Positions 32,870 to 44,738 of a DNA stretch of 64,000 bases are shown one piece after another. The DNA lies in assembly GCF_016920785.2 (NCBI RefSeq), contig NW_024609837.1:52752671-52816670 (forward strand). Reading direction: 5' to 3'. The position numbers and the translations under genes were made by a program. This DNA is from Ixodes scapularis. Lineage: Eukaryota; Arthropoda; Arachnida; Ixodida; Ixodidae. Position 1 is the first letter of the stretch; each line of letters opens with the position of its first letter. The notes beneath the pieces were generated by a model. That model did not search any database. It had not been told where the DNA came from and saw nothing but the letters and a program-made list of their open reading frames with translations.

Positions 32870-34330
32870 CCTTATAGAGTGGGATGAACCAGATTTATCG
32901 AAGTCAGAATGTGGGCAGAGCTTCTTTTGATGAAGATTGTGCAGGTCTAAACATTAAAAGAACTCCGCAACTCCCAAGCCAAGCATAATCAAAATGCAAG
33001 GAAAATAAGTAAACACACTATCGAATGTTCTAACTAAGAATAATTTCTTAAAGATGCATTGTCCAAACTATAAAATTAATTTATAAAGTGTTCGAATTCA
33101 ATACACAAAAATTTCATCCAGAAAAAAATTCGAGGCAATATTTGTTTTTAAAATTACTTATTTATGAGCGTAGAAATGAAAAGGAAGTATAATTCTGATA
33201 TTTAGGTATAAAGGATTTTTCGTTTTAATTAGTTCTGGTTTTGCACAATCTCCACAAGAGGTAAATTTACACGCCTCTCTCAACAACCTATATATCTGTT
33301 AGTGTTTTGCTATATATTGAAGCCTGTTTAAGATTTCTCCGATAAGGAATAATATAAAGATATTTAACCAACTTTCCGCGCGTAAACCATTTGACAAACA
33401 TACGTATATTGAAGCAAATACAAAGATTCTTTAAAAATGAGAAATACCAGGCACAAACAGCAGTGTATTAAAAACATACCTAAGATCATTTAAACGAACT
33501 TCGTTTACACGATTCAATTCTCACCTCCGACAGACCGGCATTGCCACGTGATCGGAACGAACACCAGCCTTAGCTGGCTGCGGTGAACCCGCTGGCCGAA
33601 GCTTTGTGGATGACCACCTCTACAAAAGTGTTTGACATATAATGTGTGAACTGAAACCAACATGAGGAAGAGATGTAACTGGAAATGTCAAAAAGTGGAT
33701 GGATAAGGACTTTCCGCGATTTTATAAGTGCTCCTTTTTGGACGGGTATTTGTTACACAGTGGGCGCGATTCTGCGATTGCCACCCTTGAAACTGTTACA
33801 ATTTCTAAGAGATACTTCCCAACTCGCGTATCTTCAGTAATCCTAGCACAGACGGTAATGTTTCTGGGGACGTTGGTCCTCTCGGCGCACGGCTCGCGCT
33901 AGAGCACTTTGACGTATGTCACAGCCACTGCTATTGGAACGGGTCTCAAAGAAATGCTATCGTTTAAAAAACCGTGTTCAGTTATTATCATTAAAAATAG
34001 TTTAATATTTCGTCTTGGAACGCTCCTCAAACAATCGGCGTTATTTAAACTTAATAGCCGTGTTCACACACCACATCTTGTATTTCAAGTCAGTTCTCGA
34101 ATTTATACATTTGTGATATTTACCCACACCAATAATCTCTCTTACGCAAATTGGCTTCGCATATTCTCCTTGATTTCTTTGATTGTTTTTGCTAATTTAA
34201 AAACATTTTCGGTTTTGTTTCAAGATGGATTTTACGAGAGATACTAACGTCATTTTCTACACAGTTTAAGAATACCCAGCTCTGTTGATAAAATATTTAT
34301 TTGGTTGATTGTTTATTTGTATTGTAAAGG
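32870..34330. other. AT-rich non-coding stretch
   Basis: ORFs at 33,699 and 33,909 on the plus strand have no recognisable domain. Confidence 0.5.
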
Positions 34331-34970
34331 CCTTAAAGGGGTACTCCGGCATCTTTTCGTAGTTGTCAATTTGCCCGAAAATTTACTAATCACAGGAGAA
34401 AACATATGGGATATAGAAAACTAAATATTTGGTCAAAATAATTTTTTTCGCGAAGTTATTGAATTTACAATTTTGGTTTTCACCGTGTTTCTCAAAGTGA
34501 AAGGCTCTACTGGCAACAATACAAAAATGACGTCATAGGGAAGGCAGGGGTTCACTCTTTTCAGCTGTAGACATTGTTACCCATTTATTACAAAAATATT
34601 ATGGTGTCAACGGAGTGCTTGGAAGCTCGCTCCAGCTCCTTGGCAAGGAGCACGAAACAAATGCTCAACATAGTCCTTTTCTAGACTGCCCGGTCAAACC
34701 GCAAGCCTGCCTTTCCCTTACGTCACGCCATTTAAAAGCGCGGGGATATTCCAAAAGTGGTTTTGGCGTCATTTCGATATGCCGATTTCAAAATAACAGA
34801 GAGAAGAGTAAAATCACAGGCAAGCTGGTGAATTGCAGACATCACCAAACACGAGATACCTGAAAAAGGAAAAAGAAGGACACGAAAGAAAGGACGGCGC
34901 ATACTACGAGACGTTGTTTGTGTGGTCCTCGTTTTCGTGTTCTTTTTTTGTCCTCCGGTGTTTAGGTGTT

Positions 34971-35125
34971 AAGCGTGTTTCACATGCAGCGATTTTGGCC
35001 CTAGAGCGACGCGATTTCTGCCGTCGCGGCGCACGTGCCGCTCAACCGCTAGTGCTGGCCAGAGCGCCGCGACGGCAGAAATCGCGGCGCTCTAGGGCCA
35101 AAACCGTTGCATGTGAAACACGCTT
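34971..35125. repeat. Fold-back with 62-bp arms
   Basis: 34,971-35,032 pairs with 35,064-35,125 with three mismatches and a 31-base loop. The outer end is AAGCGTGTTTCACATGCA and the inner arm is GC-rich (GATTTCTGCCGTCGCGGCGC). Confidence 0.95.
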
Positions 35126-36157
35126 TAGGGTTAGGTTCCGGCGTTTTAGGTTCACAATACCTATTTTGATTTTCGCGATACAAAACAGCATACTTGAAAG
35201 AGTAAGGAACGGCGATTTCGTAATATAGTTAGTTCCACTCTTAAATAGAAAGGTTGCAGTTGTTCTTTTCGGGTGTAACTTGCTTGTCCCTAAAGCTCAT
35301 ACAGAACTTTTGCAGTTTGTTTTTACGCGAAAACATGCTCTTTAAAACCGAGAAGTGCCAGCGTTCCGTCCAAGTCCGAATGAGAACGACGAAAGTGAAG
35401 GGGAGGCTAACTTTACCTCCTAAAAACGCAATTCAAATAGGAAGCACTAGTATCTGTCTCCCTCGAGGAAGTAAAAGGAAGGCACTTCCTTCCTCACCAG
35501 GGTAGCTAAACTCGTCGAGCACAACTTTGAGTCCGAAAGTTGCGGAACGCGCTAATTGGACTCTCACGACGCTGACGTCAAGCCGAGCGAGGTGTCAATC
35601 ATCCAAGCTCTCTCGGCCGGTGCTGAAATTCCAGCGAGAATGTAAAACACAAAGTCGTAGCGAGCTCCATCGAAGCGCGTGCGAGCAACACCGTGGTGCC
35701 AGCCGATAGAACGGCTGCACTGATGACGTCTCGCCCGGGTGTCCCTACATCCCTACGCCGCGTTAGAGTCAATGATGCGTAGATTGTACCTAGGCGGCCG
35801 GTAAATACTCTGAACTTTCTCGTCGCAAGATCGTCGTTTATGTAAGTTATTGGTGACGACAAAGTGACGTTTCACAACTTTGGGAAGGAGTTATTTGAGG
35901 CCAAAATCTTCGCTTCGAAATCGAGGCGAAGATTGAACTTTGTGATGTTGTGGAGCCGTGCGCGGTGTACGGGGGCGGCTTTAGAGAGCTCATCTTCCGC
36001 CACTGTCAACAACGCCACCGGGGTCACCCACAGGCGGTTTGTGTAGAGACGTCGGTAATGTCTGAGATGAGGGGAAACGGGGGATAACAAAAAAAAAGAA
36101 AAAAAAAAAAAGCTGAAGAAAGGGAAATAAAAAAAATTAAAGACGGTTACAAATTTT

Positions 36158-36476
36158 TGTAATGCGAAATTAGAGCTCAACTCTTGAGGAGGAATAAGGG
36201 AAGGTACGGAGAGGAGGGTATGCCCCTACTCCTCCCCTCTTCCTCTCCTCCCCTCCTCCTTCCATTCAGTTTCTCCGCTAAATTTAGCAGGGAAAAGGAC
36301 ATCACATGACAATCTAGCGGAGAAGTGAATTGGCGTTGAAGTCACGTAGCTGGGAATTGAATTGGTGTCGAGGTCATGTGACGTCAATTTCGCGCTAAAT
36401 TTAGCGGACCGGTTACGCCGACAGCGACACCCGCGCCGCGAAAAACGGAAACGGGCGCCGAAGAGCTGCGCTCTAA
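36158..36476. mobile_element. MITE with AGCTCTT/AAGAGCT ends, copy 1
   Basis: Starts with TGTAATGCGAAATTAGAGCT ... CTCTTGAGGAGG and ends with GCGCCGAAGAGCTGCGCT. It shares ends, the CCTCCTC/GAGGAGG region, and the GGTTACGCCGAC ... GGAAACGGGCGCC tail with the copy at 63,480-63,834. Confidence 0.75.
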
Positions 36477-36494
36477 AGAAAGAATTAAGATACG

Positions 36495-36720
36495 ACCAAC
36501 ACACGCACACGCACACGCACACACACACACACGCACACAAACAAATATGAGTCTCAAGAAGGGCCGTAGAAATTGTTCGGGAGAGAGAGAGAGAGAGAGG
36601 AGGTGATGGGTGGTGAAGAAGGGGGATATTCCCTTCCCCTAATATTTTATTATAACTCTCTGAAATGCTATGGTGGTTCGGGGCTGGGGCGATACCCCCC
36701 CCCCCCCCCCCCCCCTCTTC
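36495..36720. repeat. Simple repeats: (CA)n, (GA)n, poly(C)
   Basis: CACACA-type repeat at about 36,497-36,535, GAGAGA at 36,581-36,600 and a C run at about 36,694-36,715. Confidence 0.95.
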
Positions 36721-38061
36721 CACCATTATGCCCCTTGCCCCCTCTTTCGACGCAACTGGGGAAGGGGGGGACTAAATTCCCCCCCTCCCCATACTCCTTT
36801 TTCGACGACCCTGCTTAGAGGAGTTCGAATGAGCAATGACGAGGAACAGCACAGCCTGCAATTTTCGAAATAACGGTTCAAGAGATTCTGGAATTAAAAC
36901 GGCTCGCGTTCCATGAGCTCAAGAGTGGCCATGACAGACTTTCATGCGAAAGACTCGTGCCAGGGCACGTAGATAGCGTGCGGGCGCGTTCAGTGACGTC
37001 ATTTTATAGTTGATACCTTTGACGATGGAATCAGGATTATCAGTTGTGAACGACAAATTTGATGGTGCGTGTTCAAATCGATGATGTCAAGTTTAGTGTC
37101 CTTGCGTTCTTAAAGCATCACCGCCAATATTGGCAACCTGACATTACTTTTATTTCCTTATTTCCGTTGATAAACAACATACTTAATCCCAAACTGACTG
37201 ACCTTCGAATGTATACCATAAAATGATTTTATCCCGCCGATGAAGGGACAACTGCCCGGAGGCGAAATTCGCCCGAAAGTGGACAACGGTAGTCGGCTGG
37301 TTGTGACCTAGCCACGTCGGGCTACACTTTGGCCAGATTCGAAAGGCCGAGATAAATCAAAAGAACGGCAGGGACGCTTTTTAGTAAATTCTGCTTTATC
37401 GGCGGAAATAAGAACGATACCAGACTATCAACTTCGACGGTGTTGATTTTAAAATGCAATTCCCAAGCATCCATCGTGCTTTTTAGAGACCATCAAACAT
37501 GACAATCGCAGCTGATAATCTTTGTTGTGACGTCACACGTATGAGGCACGGTCGTCTCTGCGCGCTCTCTAGTGCAGCTCTTGTTCGGTGCCTAGGGAGG
37601 CGTAGGGATTTTTCGTCCCCTCAACGAAAAACGTCACGAAGACAGACGGATCTGCGGGTTTGTGAGAAAATAAAACTTCGTAGCAATCTTTCGGCTCCTC
37701 CCCCCACTGTGTCATAACACAAAAAATATTTTTGTTGACGAGTTTAGCGACCCAGATTGAGAGTTTAAAATTTTGGTTGATCCACCCTTTTAGTACCTTT
37801 TTGGCAGCCTTTGTTTTAAGAGTGTGGGGAAGCTAAAAAAAAAAAAAAATCGCCGTAGTACCCCTTTAAGACGGTGCACGTAAAAAGTACGGAGGTTATT
37901 AAAACATGTAAAGCAAACAAAATCAAGACTCATGAGATATAAAACATACACGCTATACAAATAACAAAAATGGAGGCATATATAACTTAGTAATACTACT
38001 AGCGTGCACATTCCAGATATTCGCTGTGTTGTGCTTTTAATATCTACGTGTATATTGGTAA

Positions 38062-40450
38062 TTGCGACAACATTGTCGGCAGACAAGCAGACATGTGTAT
38101 CTTAGTCTCCAAGAGTAATTAACCACATAAAATAAATTGCGCGATCCCAGAATTAGAAAATTACAGTTTAATCGTGTTCATTATTTGTTCTTGTTGGTAT
38201 TTCGGCTATGATATTTGGTAACTGCTATTCTCCATTTCACAATACCTTGACGAACTGTGGAAATTACGCCTTCCGCGACCTAATAAGAGCGTCGGAGCGA
38301 GGCGTCTGACAGCACGTCACGAGGGCGTTCGTGTTACCGCGCCCAATGCAAGGCCCGGACGAATCGGCTGTCGTCTGCTGCGAAACCGACCAACATCGGA
38401 TGAACTTTGACCACCGCAGCACTGCCGTCCACTAGAGTAGCGAGCTCTTCGAAAACAGTTCGTGAGACAACCATACGCCCAATTTACCCTTGAATCTGTT
38501 GTGGGTACTATTGCGAGGGCGATCTTCTGAGCGGAAGCGGTCGATTGCATGGCTGCGATCGTTCAAACATCATTTAAAAGTCATGTTTTTCTCAGAACAG
38601 CGTTTAAAAGTAATATGTCTTCGTCTTTTTTCCATGTCGTGTAGTGCTGCAGTCAGAAGAGTCTGACCGCCACACTACTAAAAGAAAAAGAACCCTAACT
38701 ATTTTTTGACGCGGACGGCGCTGTAGGTTCGGCGGTAACGAGGCCTGCGTGGATTCGACCATGGAGTGGTGTCACGTGCCTTGCTCCGACGATCTTATTG
38801 GGTCGCGGGGGCCACAGCCTCCACAGTTCGCCAAACTACCGTGAAACGGAATATAGTACAGTTTTTTTTTTTTTTTGGAGACGGAGAGGTAATGGCTGGA
38901 GAGAACGTATTGTTTAGCTTGATTGTTTAGTGGCTTTACAGCATGGAGGTCCAATTTTGGTCACCGTGAGAGCCAGAACGAAGTCTAATTTGCCGCACGA
39001 AACGAGACCAGACATCGTTCGTAGACTGTTCGTCCGCTGCAAAGCGCCGTTGACCGACAAAAAAAAAATCAAGCATACAAACAAAACAAGGTCGTATGTT
39101 AACTGAAAGGAAAAAAAGCTGATCGTATGCTACGAACTGAGCGTCGCTGACCAGCGAGATCGAAAGCAGACTGAAATTGTGATGGCCTGCAAGCTTACTT
39201 TGAAAGCCATTGACAACGCACGCTTCGTTCGCTGGTCTCAGCGTGATCTGTGACTGTACACTAGCTGACATTGACCTGTAGATTAAAGTGCGCTAATGAC
39301 GAGCACAACAAGGGCCACGACACCTCTCTCGCAATTTTAGGTTGGTGAGACGTTATCACCAATTATTGCCCGATTGTGAGCTCGTTAACAGGTGAAAAAT
39401 GCCTTATTGGTTCATTTCGCACAATGGGTGGTGCCAAGTGCAATTATCAGCAGATAACGCTCTCGATCTCATCTTGAGCGATGTTGGGCCACAGGGTGTC
39501 GAACCGAATTTTTATTTGTTCGGATAGGCTCTCAGGCTAATGGACTTCAGTTCAGATGTTTAAGCTCTGGTGAGGGGAAAGAGTTGTTCAACTCGATTAA
39601 AAAAACTGAAGTGTGAACCTTTATTTCGTGCTAAAGAAAACGTGCTTACTTAATAGAATGTTTATGTTTCACAGAAATCAAAACATTTTTTTAAATAAAA
39701 CGGCTGACACAAGGGCGAGCTTCAGATATAGTTTTAGTCGTGGACGCAGGAAGGTTCTGGACACTCCATAATTCCACCGGAGGGTGAAGGCGGGAGAGAC
39801 TAGCAGTTTGGAGGGGCAAGCCCCCCAACGATGAACAAGGACAAAACCAAAAGACGCTATTGCACGGAAAGGAGAGCTGATTTGGCGCCAACAGATTTGT
39901 TGGTCACCTTTGGGGGCGTTCACACAGACTGCGCCCTCTACTTGCTTCACTTGGGGTTTGCTCGCTTGACTAACTTGAGAAGGTACTTTGCCTCCTCTTC
40001 TTCCTACTTCGATTATTTCAGTTTTAGTGGGGACCAGATCCGAAGTGTAAAGCAAGCGTCATAATATTAAGTGTTCAAATAAGGTTTCGTTGGTGAAATA
40101 AAATGTGTTATATCGTATATTAAGTGGTGGTATGCCAGATTTTTGGCCATTACTATGGCGATATAGCGTTTGCAAAACGCGGATCTTCCTAAATGTCGCG
40201 GAAAGATTACGCGGTGTTCTTTCGATCCAGCTGTTTTAAACATTTCCTTGCCGTTAACAAAGCGTATTATCCTGTCAATGATTCTGTACACGCGATGATC
40301 AAGTTGTTGTTTACTTGCACTGTGCAACGATGGGAGTGAACATGAATTTCAAGAGCGATGGTATTTGCTCGAAGATGTTTACTCTAGTATGCAAGCTCGT
40401 AGAAAGGTCGAAAGTGACCGGAACTGCGTACATCTAAGATAATATTAAAT
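38062..40450. repeat. Duplicated 2.3-kb segment, copy 1
   Basis: Many blocks match 62,210-63,990 in the same order and orientation, for example TTCTTGTTGGTA ... TTTGGTAACTGCT, AATGGCTGGAGAGAACGTAT against GATGGCTGGTTAGGACGTAT, ATTTGTTCGGATAGG, and GAAAGGTCGAAAGTGACC against GAAAGGTCGAGGGCGACA. Copy 1 has about 620 extra bases (roughly 38,243-38,865). No ORF is conserved between the copies. Confidence 0.85.
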
Positions 40451-40757
40451 AAAAGTGTGTGTTTATGGGCTGGATTTTGTACGGAAAGTGTGAAGCTGGA
40501 GTTTAACGAAAAACGCAGACCAAAGAAACATAAGACATGTAGAGCATCTAGAGCATACGAAAGACATACGTAGTCACAATAATTTATCACCAAATATAAC
40601 TAATCACAATTAATAGCAACCAGCGAGATTCACCAAGGGGCTCAGCGAGAATCGAACCCCTGAATCATGAGATGCATGGTCCTTTTTTTTTTTTGTTTTT
40701 TGCTCAGCGCCACAAGGAGATATTTTTTCTTTTATTGCAATAATGGAGCCGTAATCA

Positions 40758-41445
40758 GTGAAAACACATCAAAACAACCCTCCAAGTTTTTTTTTTTTTG
40801 CAAAGCACATTAAAAGTCTCCTATATAAACGCCGAGCAGAGCTACCCGAACTACTCCATCGTCGCAAACTTTCACGCCTACCCCTTTTCCATAAACTTTA
40901 CCACCACGCGTCACTTCACGGTGATTTCTTCGAGCCACCTGCCGTTATTTTTCCACGCCGCGATCACCCCTACAAAGTTAAACGCGTAACCTGTAAGTCA
41001 TCTGCTTTTTTCCGGTCATTCATTCCACGTACCACAATCGATTGGAATAAACTACCATCGTACATTGCCTCAGAAAAAAGACACCACGAAGTTTCAAGAA
41101 CAAATTCAAAATACTGATGCCATCTAACTTTCGCTGTTTTACATTGTTGTTTCCTCTTTTCCGGAACGTGCAGAGCAAATGTGTACTATTTTGTTTTTAC
41201 CTTTACTCAGCTTTATTGCAGTGTGATGAGTGAGTGTATGTTTTTTATTCGTTTTTGAGTGTATCCTTTATTTTCTTTTTATTATTAAGTGCATTGATTG
41301 TTTTCTAGTATTCTCATATGTTGTTCAATGTGCACTAGTTCCTATTGGAACGATTTATGTACCCCCCCCCCTATGTAATACCCTCTCACGAGGGCCTTTA
41401 GGGGTAATATGAATAAATAAATAAATAAATAAATAAATATTTAAG
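40758..41445 (+). pseudogene. CR1-like LINE 3' end
   Basis: A 119-codon ORF reads ELPELLHRRKLSRLPLFHKL, YHHASLHGDFF and SFIPRTTIDWNKLPSYIAS, the characteristic end of CR1-type LINE ORF2. About 290 bases of 3' UTR follow, then GGGCCTTTAGGGGTAATATG and an (AATA)n tail at about 41,409-41,443. It is truncated at the 5' end by the usual incomplete reverse transcription. Confidence 0.8.
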
Positions 41446-41449
41446 TGGT

Positions 41450-42130
41450 TTGCAAAAGTTGAGCCAATTGGGTTTGTAATTCCGGTTAAAAAAAAATACG
41501 TTCCACCTGTTTAACGAGGCTGAAAAAAAAAATGCCGTACTTCCTTCGGATTAGGGTCAGCATGACGAACAGCCATGCCCGGCTTCCAGATGCTACACAA
41601 GCTTAATAACATAAACGTGTCGTACAGAACACCGTCATTATTACTCATATGTAAAAACGGCTTGCCGGATTGGTTAAACCGCATGCCCGATTGGATAATG
41701 CACAACTCTTTCATTAGAATGCCCTAAAGCATACCCCCCAGAATAATGTAATCCAGCAAAATATAAATACATGTTAAACAGTCTAGATTTTCATGGCACA
41801 TAAATACTCTTGGTTTAAAGCCACACTTTAACAAGGAACGTACTCTAATTCAATTAAAAGAAAAAAAAATCTTACTCCATGGGGTATACACATACTTTTT
41901 ATTCGCTTGAGTACGTCCTCGACATCGCTAGAAGCTACACTTTTATACATGGAAGGGAATATTGGAAATAAACTAATCACGCAACAAATCGCATTTAAGC
42001 GTTTCTTGCTGAGAACATACTATATTCAAAAGAAAAATGGGCAGATAAAAACAAAACTACGTCAACCGCATCCTTACGATGTCCTACTAATATATTTGTT
42101 TTCGTTTGCCGCCATGGGACGAAATCTTAA
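41450..42130. other. Non-coding stretch
   Basis: Nothing recognised. Confidence 0.5.
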
Positions 42131-42135
42131 AAGGA

Positions 42136-42238
42136 CATGCTTGAAGTGAGGCGCCAAAACAACGAGGACACAAGGAGAGAAGCAGACAGGACGAGGCTCC
42201 TTGTGTCCTCGTTGTTTTGGCGCCTCACTTCAAGCATG
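42136..42238. repeat. Perfect 42-bp inverted repeat, 19-base loop
   Basis: 42,136-42,177 is the exact reverse complement of 42,197-42,238 (outer end CATGCTTGAAGTGAGGCGCC). It is followed by ACAACCAACTAGCCCAACTC, a phrase typical of Penelope termini, so it is probably a Penelope terminal hairpin. Confidence 0.95.
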
Positions 42239-42559
42239 TACAACCAACTAGCCCAACTCGCCGTTCTTAAAAGGACGTTGGCTGATGAAGTGTCACTGCT
42301 GCTCTATTGAAAGGATGCTCTTGGTCTCGCAGAAAAAAAAAAGAGATGTGAAACCGGCCGCTTTTTAAACAAATGCGAGAGACGAAATACACGCTGGAGG
42401 GAGAAGATAACATTTACTCGCGTACAATGTATGACCTGTGGCAGGTACGAAAGCTTCGCAAACACAAAAATGTTACGGAATATCACTCTAGCGATAATTC
42501 ACCGTTCACGCAGATTCCTGTGGGAAGCTGCCTACGTTGGCGGCGATTCCCGACCAATC

Positions 42560-44299
42560 TGGTTTGTTTACGCCCTAACAGCCTAGCAAAACATTGAGGT
42601 AAGTGCAGGGCGCTCGGTCCCAGCACGCTCCTTGAAAATTTGAAGGAGTTCTGGCCCCCGCTCCGTGCCAAACAAATCCGAGGTCATAGCGGCAGCAGCT
42701 CGGCGCTCGGGTAATTCGCTGGTATTGTGACGTCGTTGTCATTTCTATGCCGCTTTCTAAGTACGATTGGGATCTGTTTTGGGGGTACACTGGAGGATGT
42801 CCCAATGGAATACAGCGTCCCAACATTCGATAAACTCGTGTTCTACAGTTTCGGCTCCTTTACATAATAAAAAAATTGTGGACCAAGGGACGAAAAGACT
42901 TTTTTTTCCTCCAGCCAAGTTTTCACCGGAAGAGAGCCACAATTGAAAGAAAAAGGTTTTTAACACTTGGTTTGACCGGCGTTCTTTTCACTCTTTTTAG
43001 TACGTCTAAACGATCAATACAATGGTATAGAAAACAAAATATTGATTAAATCTTTATACAATTTTTTCTTTGAAACTGTAGCCAAATATTCCATAGAAAA
43101 ACGAACTTAGAACATGCGGAAAGACAATAAAACTTCTCTCATGTACCTGCGCCTATTACAACACCGGATGACGCAACAAATTGAGGCAGAAAACTTTGCA
43201 GGCGAACTTAAATTACAGTGCGTAAAAAAAAAGGTCGTTTTTATTGCCAAGAAACGTAAATCTAGAAGCAATTTGCCTTGTAAATAAATGAGGTAGCCCT
43301 GGTCCGCCACTTCGCCCTGGACGAAAAAAAATGTGTGCGGGCACAGCGCTTGCAATTCGAGTTCCATATGAAAACAGCAACAACTCTGTGGAACGTCTGC
43401 ACATTGGCACAAGACAAATAGAGCACCTGTAAGACAAACCAAACCTTCGATATAAAAAAAAAAAGTTACACACAGCGGAACACGCGAGAATAGACAAATT
43501 CTTTTCCCTCCACCCTTCCGCCTTTGTTCTAACGTTCTCAGTCTCTTCATTCCAGTATGAAGTACTGTCGCGATAATGCACTAACCGCACACCTAGATAC
43601 TTGGAGGGTAAACTCTCCCACCTAACATTCATAAAAACATTTGGTTTACTATGCCAATCACCGTGCCAAAACCCTACCGTTTTGTCCCAATAATGACACT
43701 CCCGGTTTTCGCGCAAAAGGAAGAGCCAACATTGACAATTTCGCGAATACTGTCTTGATCCGCGCAAAAAACCACCAGATCGTCCGCATATGACGGGACT
43801 TTTATTTCACTCGTGTTTAGCTTAAAACCACGTATGTTATCGTTCCGAAAAAGTCTCAAACAAAACGGTTCTAAAAAAAGACATAGAAAAAAAGCAAAGG
43901 CGAAAGTGGGCAACCTTGCCTAACTGAACAACGTATCTCAATGCTTTCTGTAACACTCTTATTTGTAACTAAACTCGTAATGCAATTTTTATAAGCCAAT
44001 ATTAAAACCTTATAAAAGAATGGACCCTACATTGGCTTGTTCCAATATACGAAAAAGTACTCGGTGCGAAACACGATCGTACGTTTTCTCAAAGTCGAGT
44101 TCCAACATTGCAACTCGGCCTTGAAAGGCGTCGCAGCATTTTAAAAAGCTTTTAGCTACATGTATATTAGTGCAAATCGTACGGCCTTTTATGCCGCACG
44201 TCTGATGCGGTCCTACGACTACTTTAATAACCCTTTGTAGCTTTTTGCTAAAATCATGTAAATTTTATAATCAACGTTTGTTAAAGTAATCGGCCTGTA
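42560..44299 (-). pseudogene. L1/Tx1-like LINE ORF2, 3' portion (split by Ty3 element)
   Basis: On the minus strand, directly after the Ty3 insertion, reading gives RPITLTNVDYKIY, VAMLELDFEKTYDRVSH, LFLEPFCLRLFRNDNIRGFK, the catalytic box YADDLVVFCADQDSI, and near the C-terminus a Cys-His motif LLCKGAETVEHEFIECWDAV. Stops and A-runs break the frame. It continues the RT that starts at 49,353-50,285. The clade is judged from the YADD context and the C-terminal knuckle. Confidence 0.82.
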
Positions 44300-44303
44300 A
44301 TAT

Positions 44304-44713
44304 TGCCACGCTCGTCAGCGAGCGACCGCGCGCGTGGCCGAGTGTTTACCGTGCTTGACTGTCGTGCAAAGAGTCTGGGTTCGATTCCAGTCAGTGGAAT
44401 GCTCTTTTATTTGTTCTTTCATTGCGTTCTCGTGAGTTCGAGAACATTCTCGTCAGATCGAGTTCTGAATGTTCCAGTCGCCGAACAATCTAGGCGGATT
44501 GTTCCAGAACCCAACGCGCGTACATAAGGGACTCCGCGTGCTGATCTGCAGTCAGTTTTCGCCCAGCGTTCGACTCTGCTGCTACGCCGATTTCGACGCC
44601 CGCGACGCTTCGTTATTATCGTTTGTACCCTTTTGTTTTTGGGCACAAGTTCGCCACATTAAACGTTTATTTCTTTCTGTTCATTTATTGTTTATTGGCC
44701 ACCACCCGTGACA
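44304..44713 (+). repeat. 5' LTR with tRNA-like A and B boxes
   Basis: TG ... CA ends. Pol III-type boxes lie at 44,335-44,345 (TGGCCGAGTGT) and 44,378-44,388 (GGTTCGATTCC), 32 bases apart as in tRNA genes. A Pol II core promoter is also visible: TACATAA at 44,521 and the arthropod initiator TCAGTT at 44,552-44,557. An ATTAAA signal lies at 44,658-44,663. Confidence 0.95.
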
Positions 44714-44716
44714 TTT

Positions 44717-44734
44717 TGGTGGAGGTGCGGGGTA
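44717..44734 (+). other. Primer binding site, tRNA-Ala-like
   Basis: TGGTGGAGGTGCGGGGTA begins three bases after the LTR. It matches the complement of a tRNA-Ala-type 3' end (CATCTCCACCA) with one change. The identity is inferred from family knowledge. Confidence 0.6.
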
Positions 44735-44738
44735 CCGC

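Larger units (their letters stand above)
34333..37869. mobile_element. TTAA-flanked DNA transposon of about 3.5 kb, with nested repeats
   Basis: The left end reads TTAA AGGGGTACTCCGGC and the right end GCCGTAGTACCCCT TTAA, an inverted terminal repeat with TTAA on both sides as in the piggyBac superfamily. No transposase was recognised. Inside are a fold-back (34,971-35,125), a MITE (36,158-36,476) and several simple repeats, so the original element was shorter. Confidence 0.65.

Noticed and set aside
33699..34247. Two plus-strand ORFs, one with a hydrophobic signal-like stretch
   Set aside because: No start context, no splice partners and no recognisable domain.
40615..40690. tRNA-like sequence with a B box (GGGTTCGATTC on the minus strand)
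   Set aside because: No A box and no acceptor stem could be found at tRNA spacing, so it is at most a fragment.
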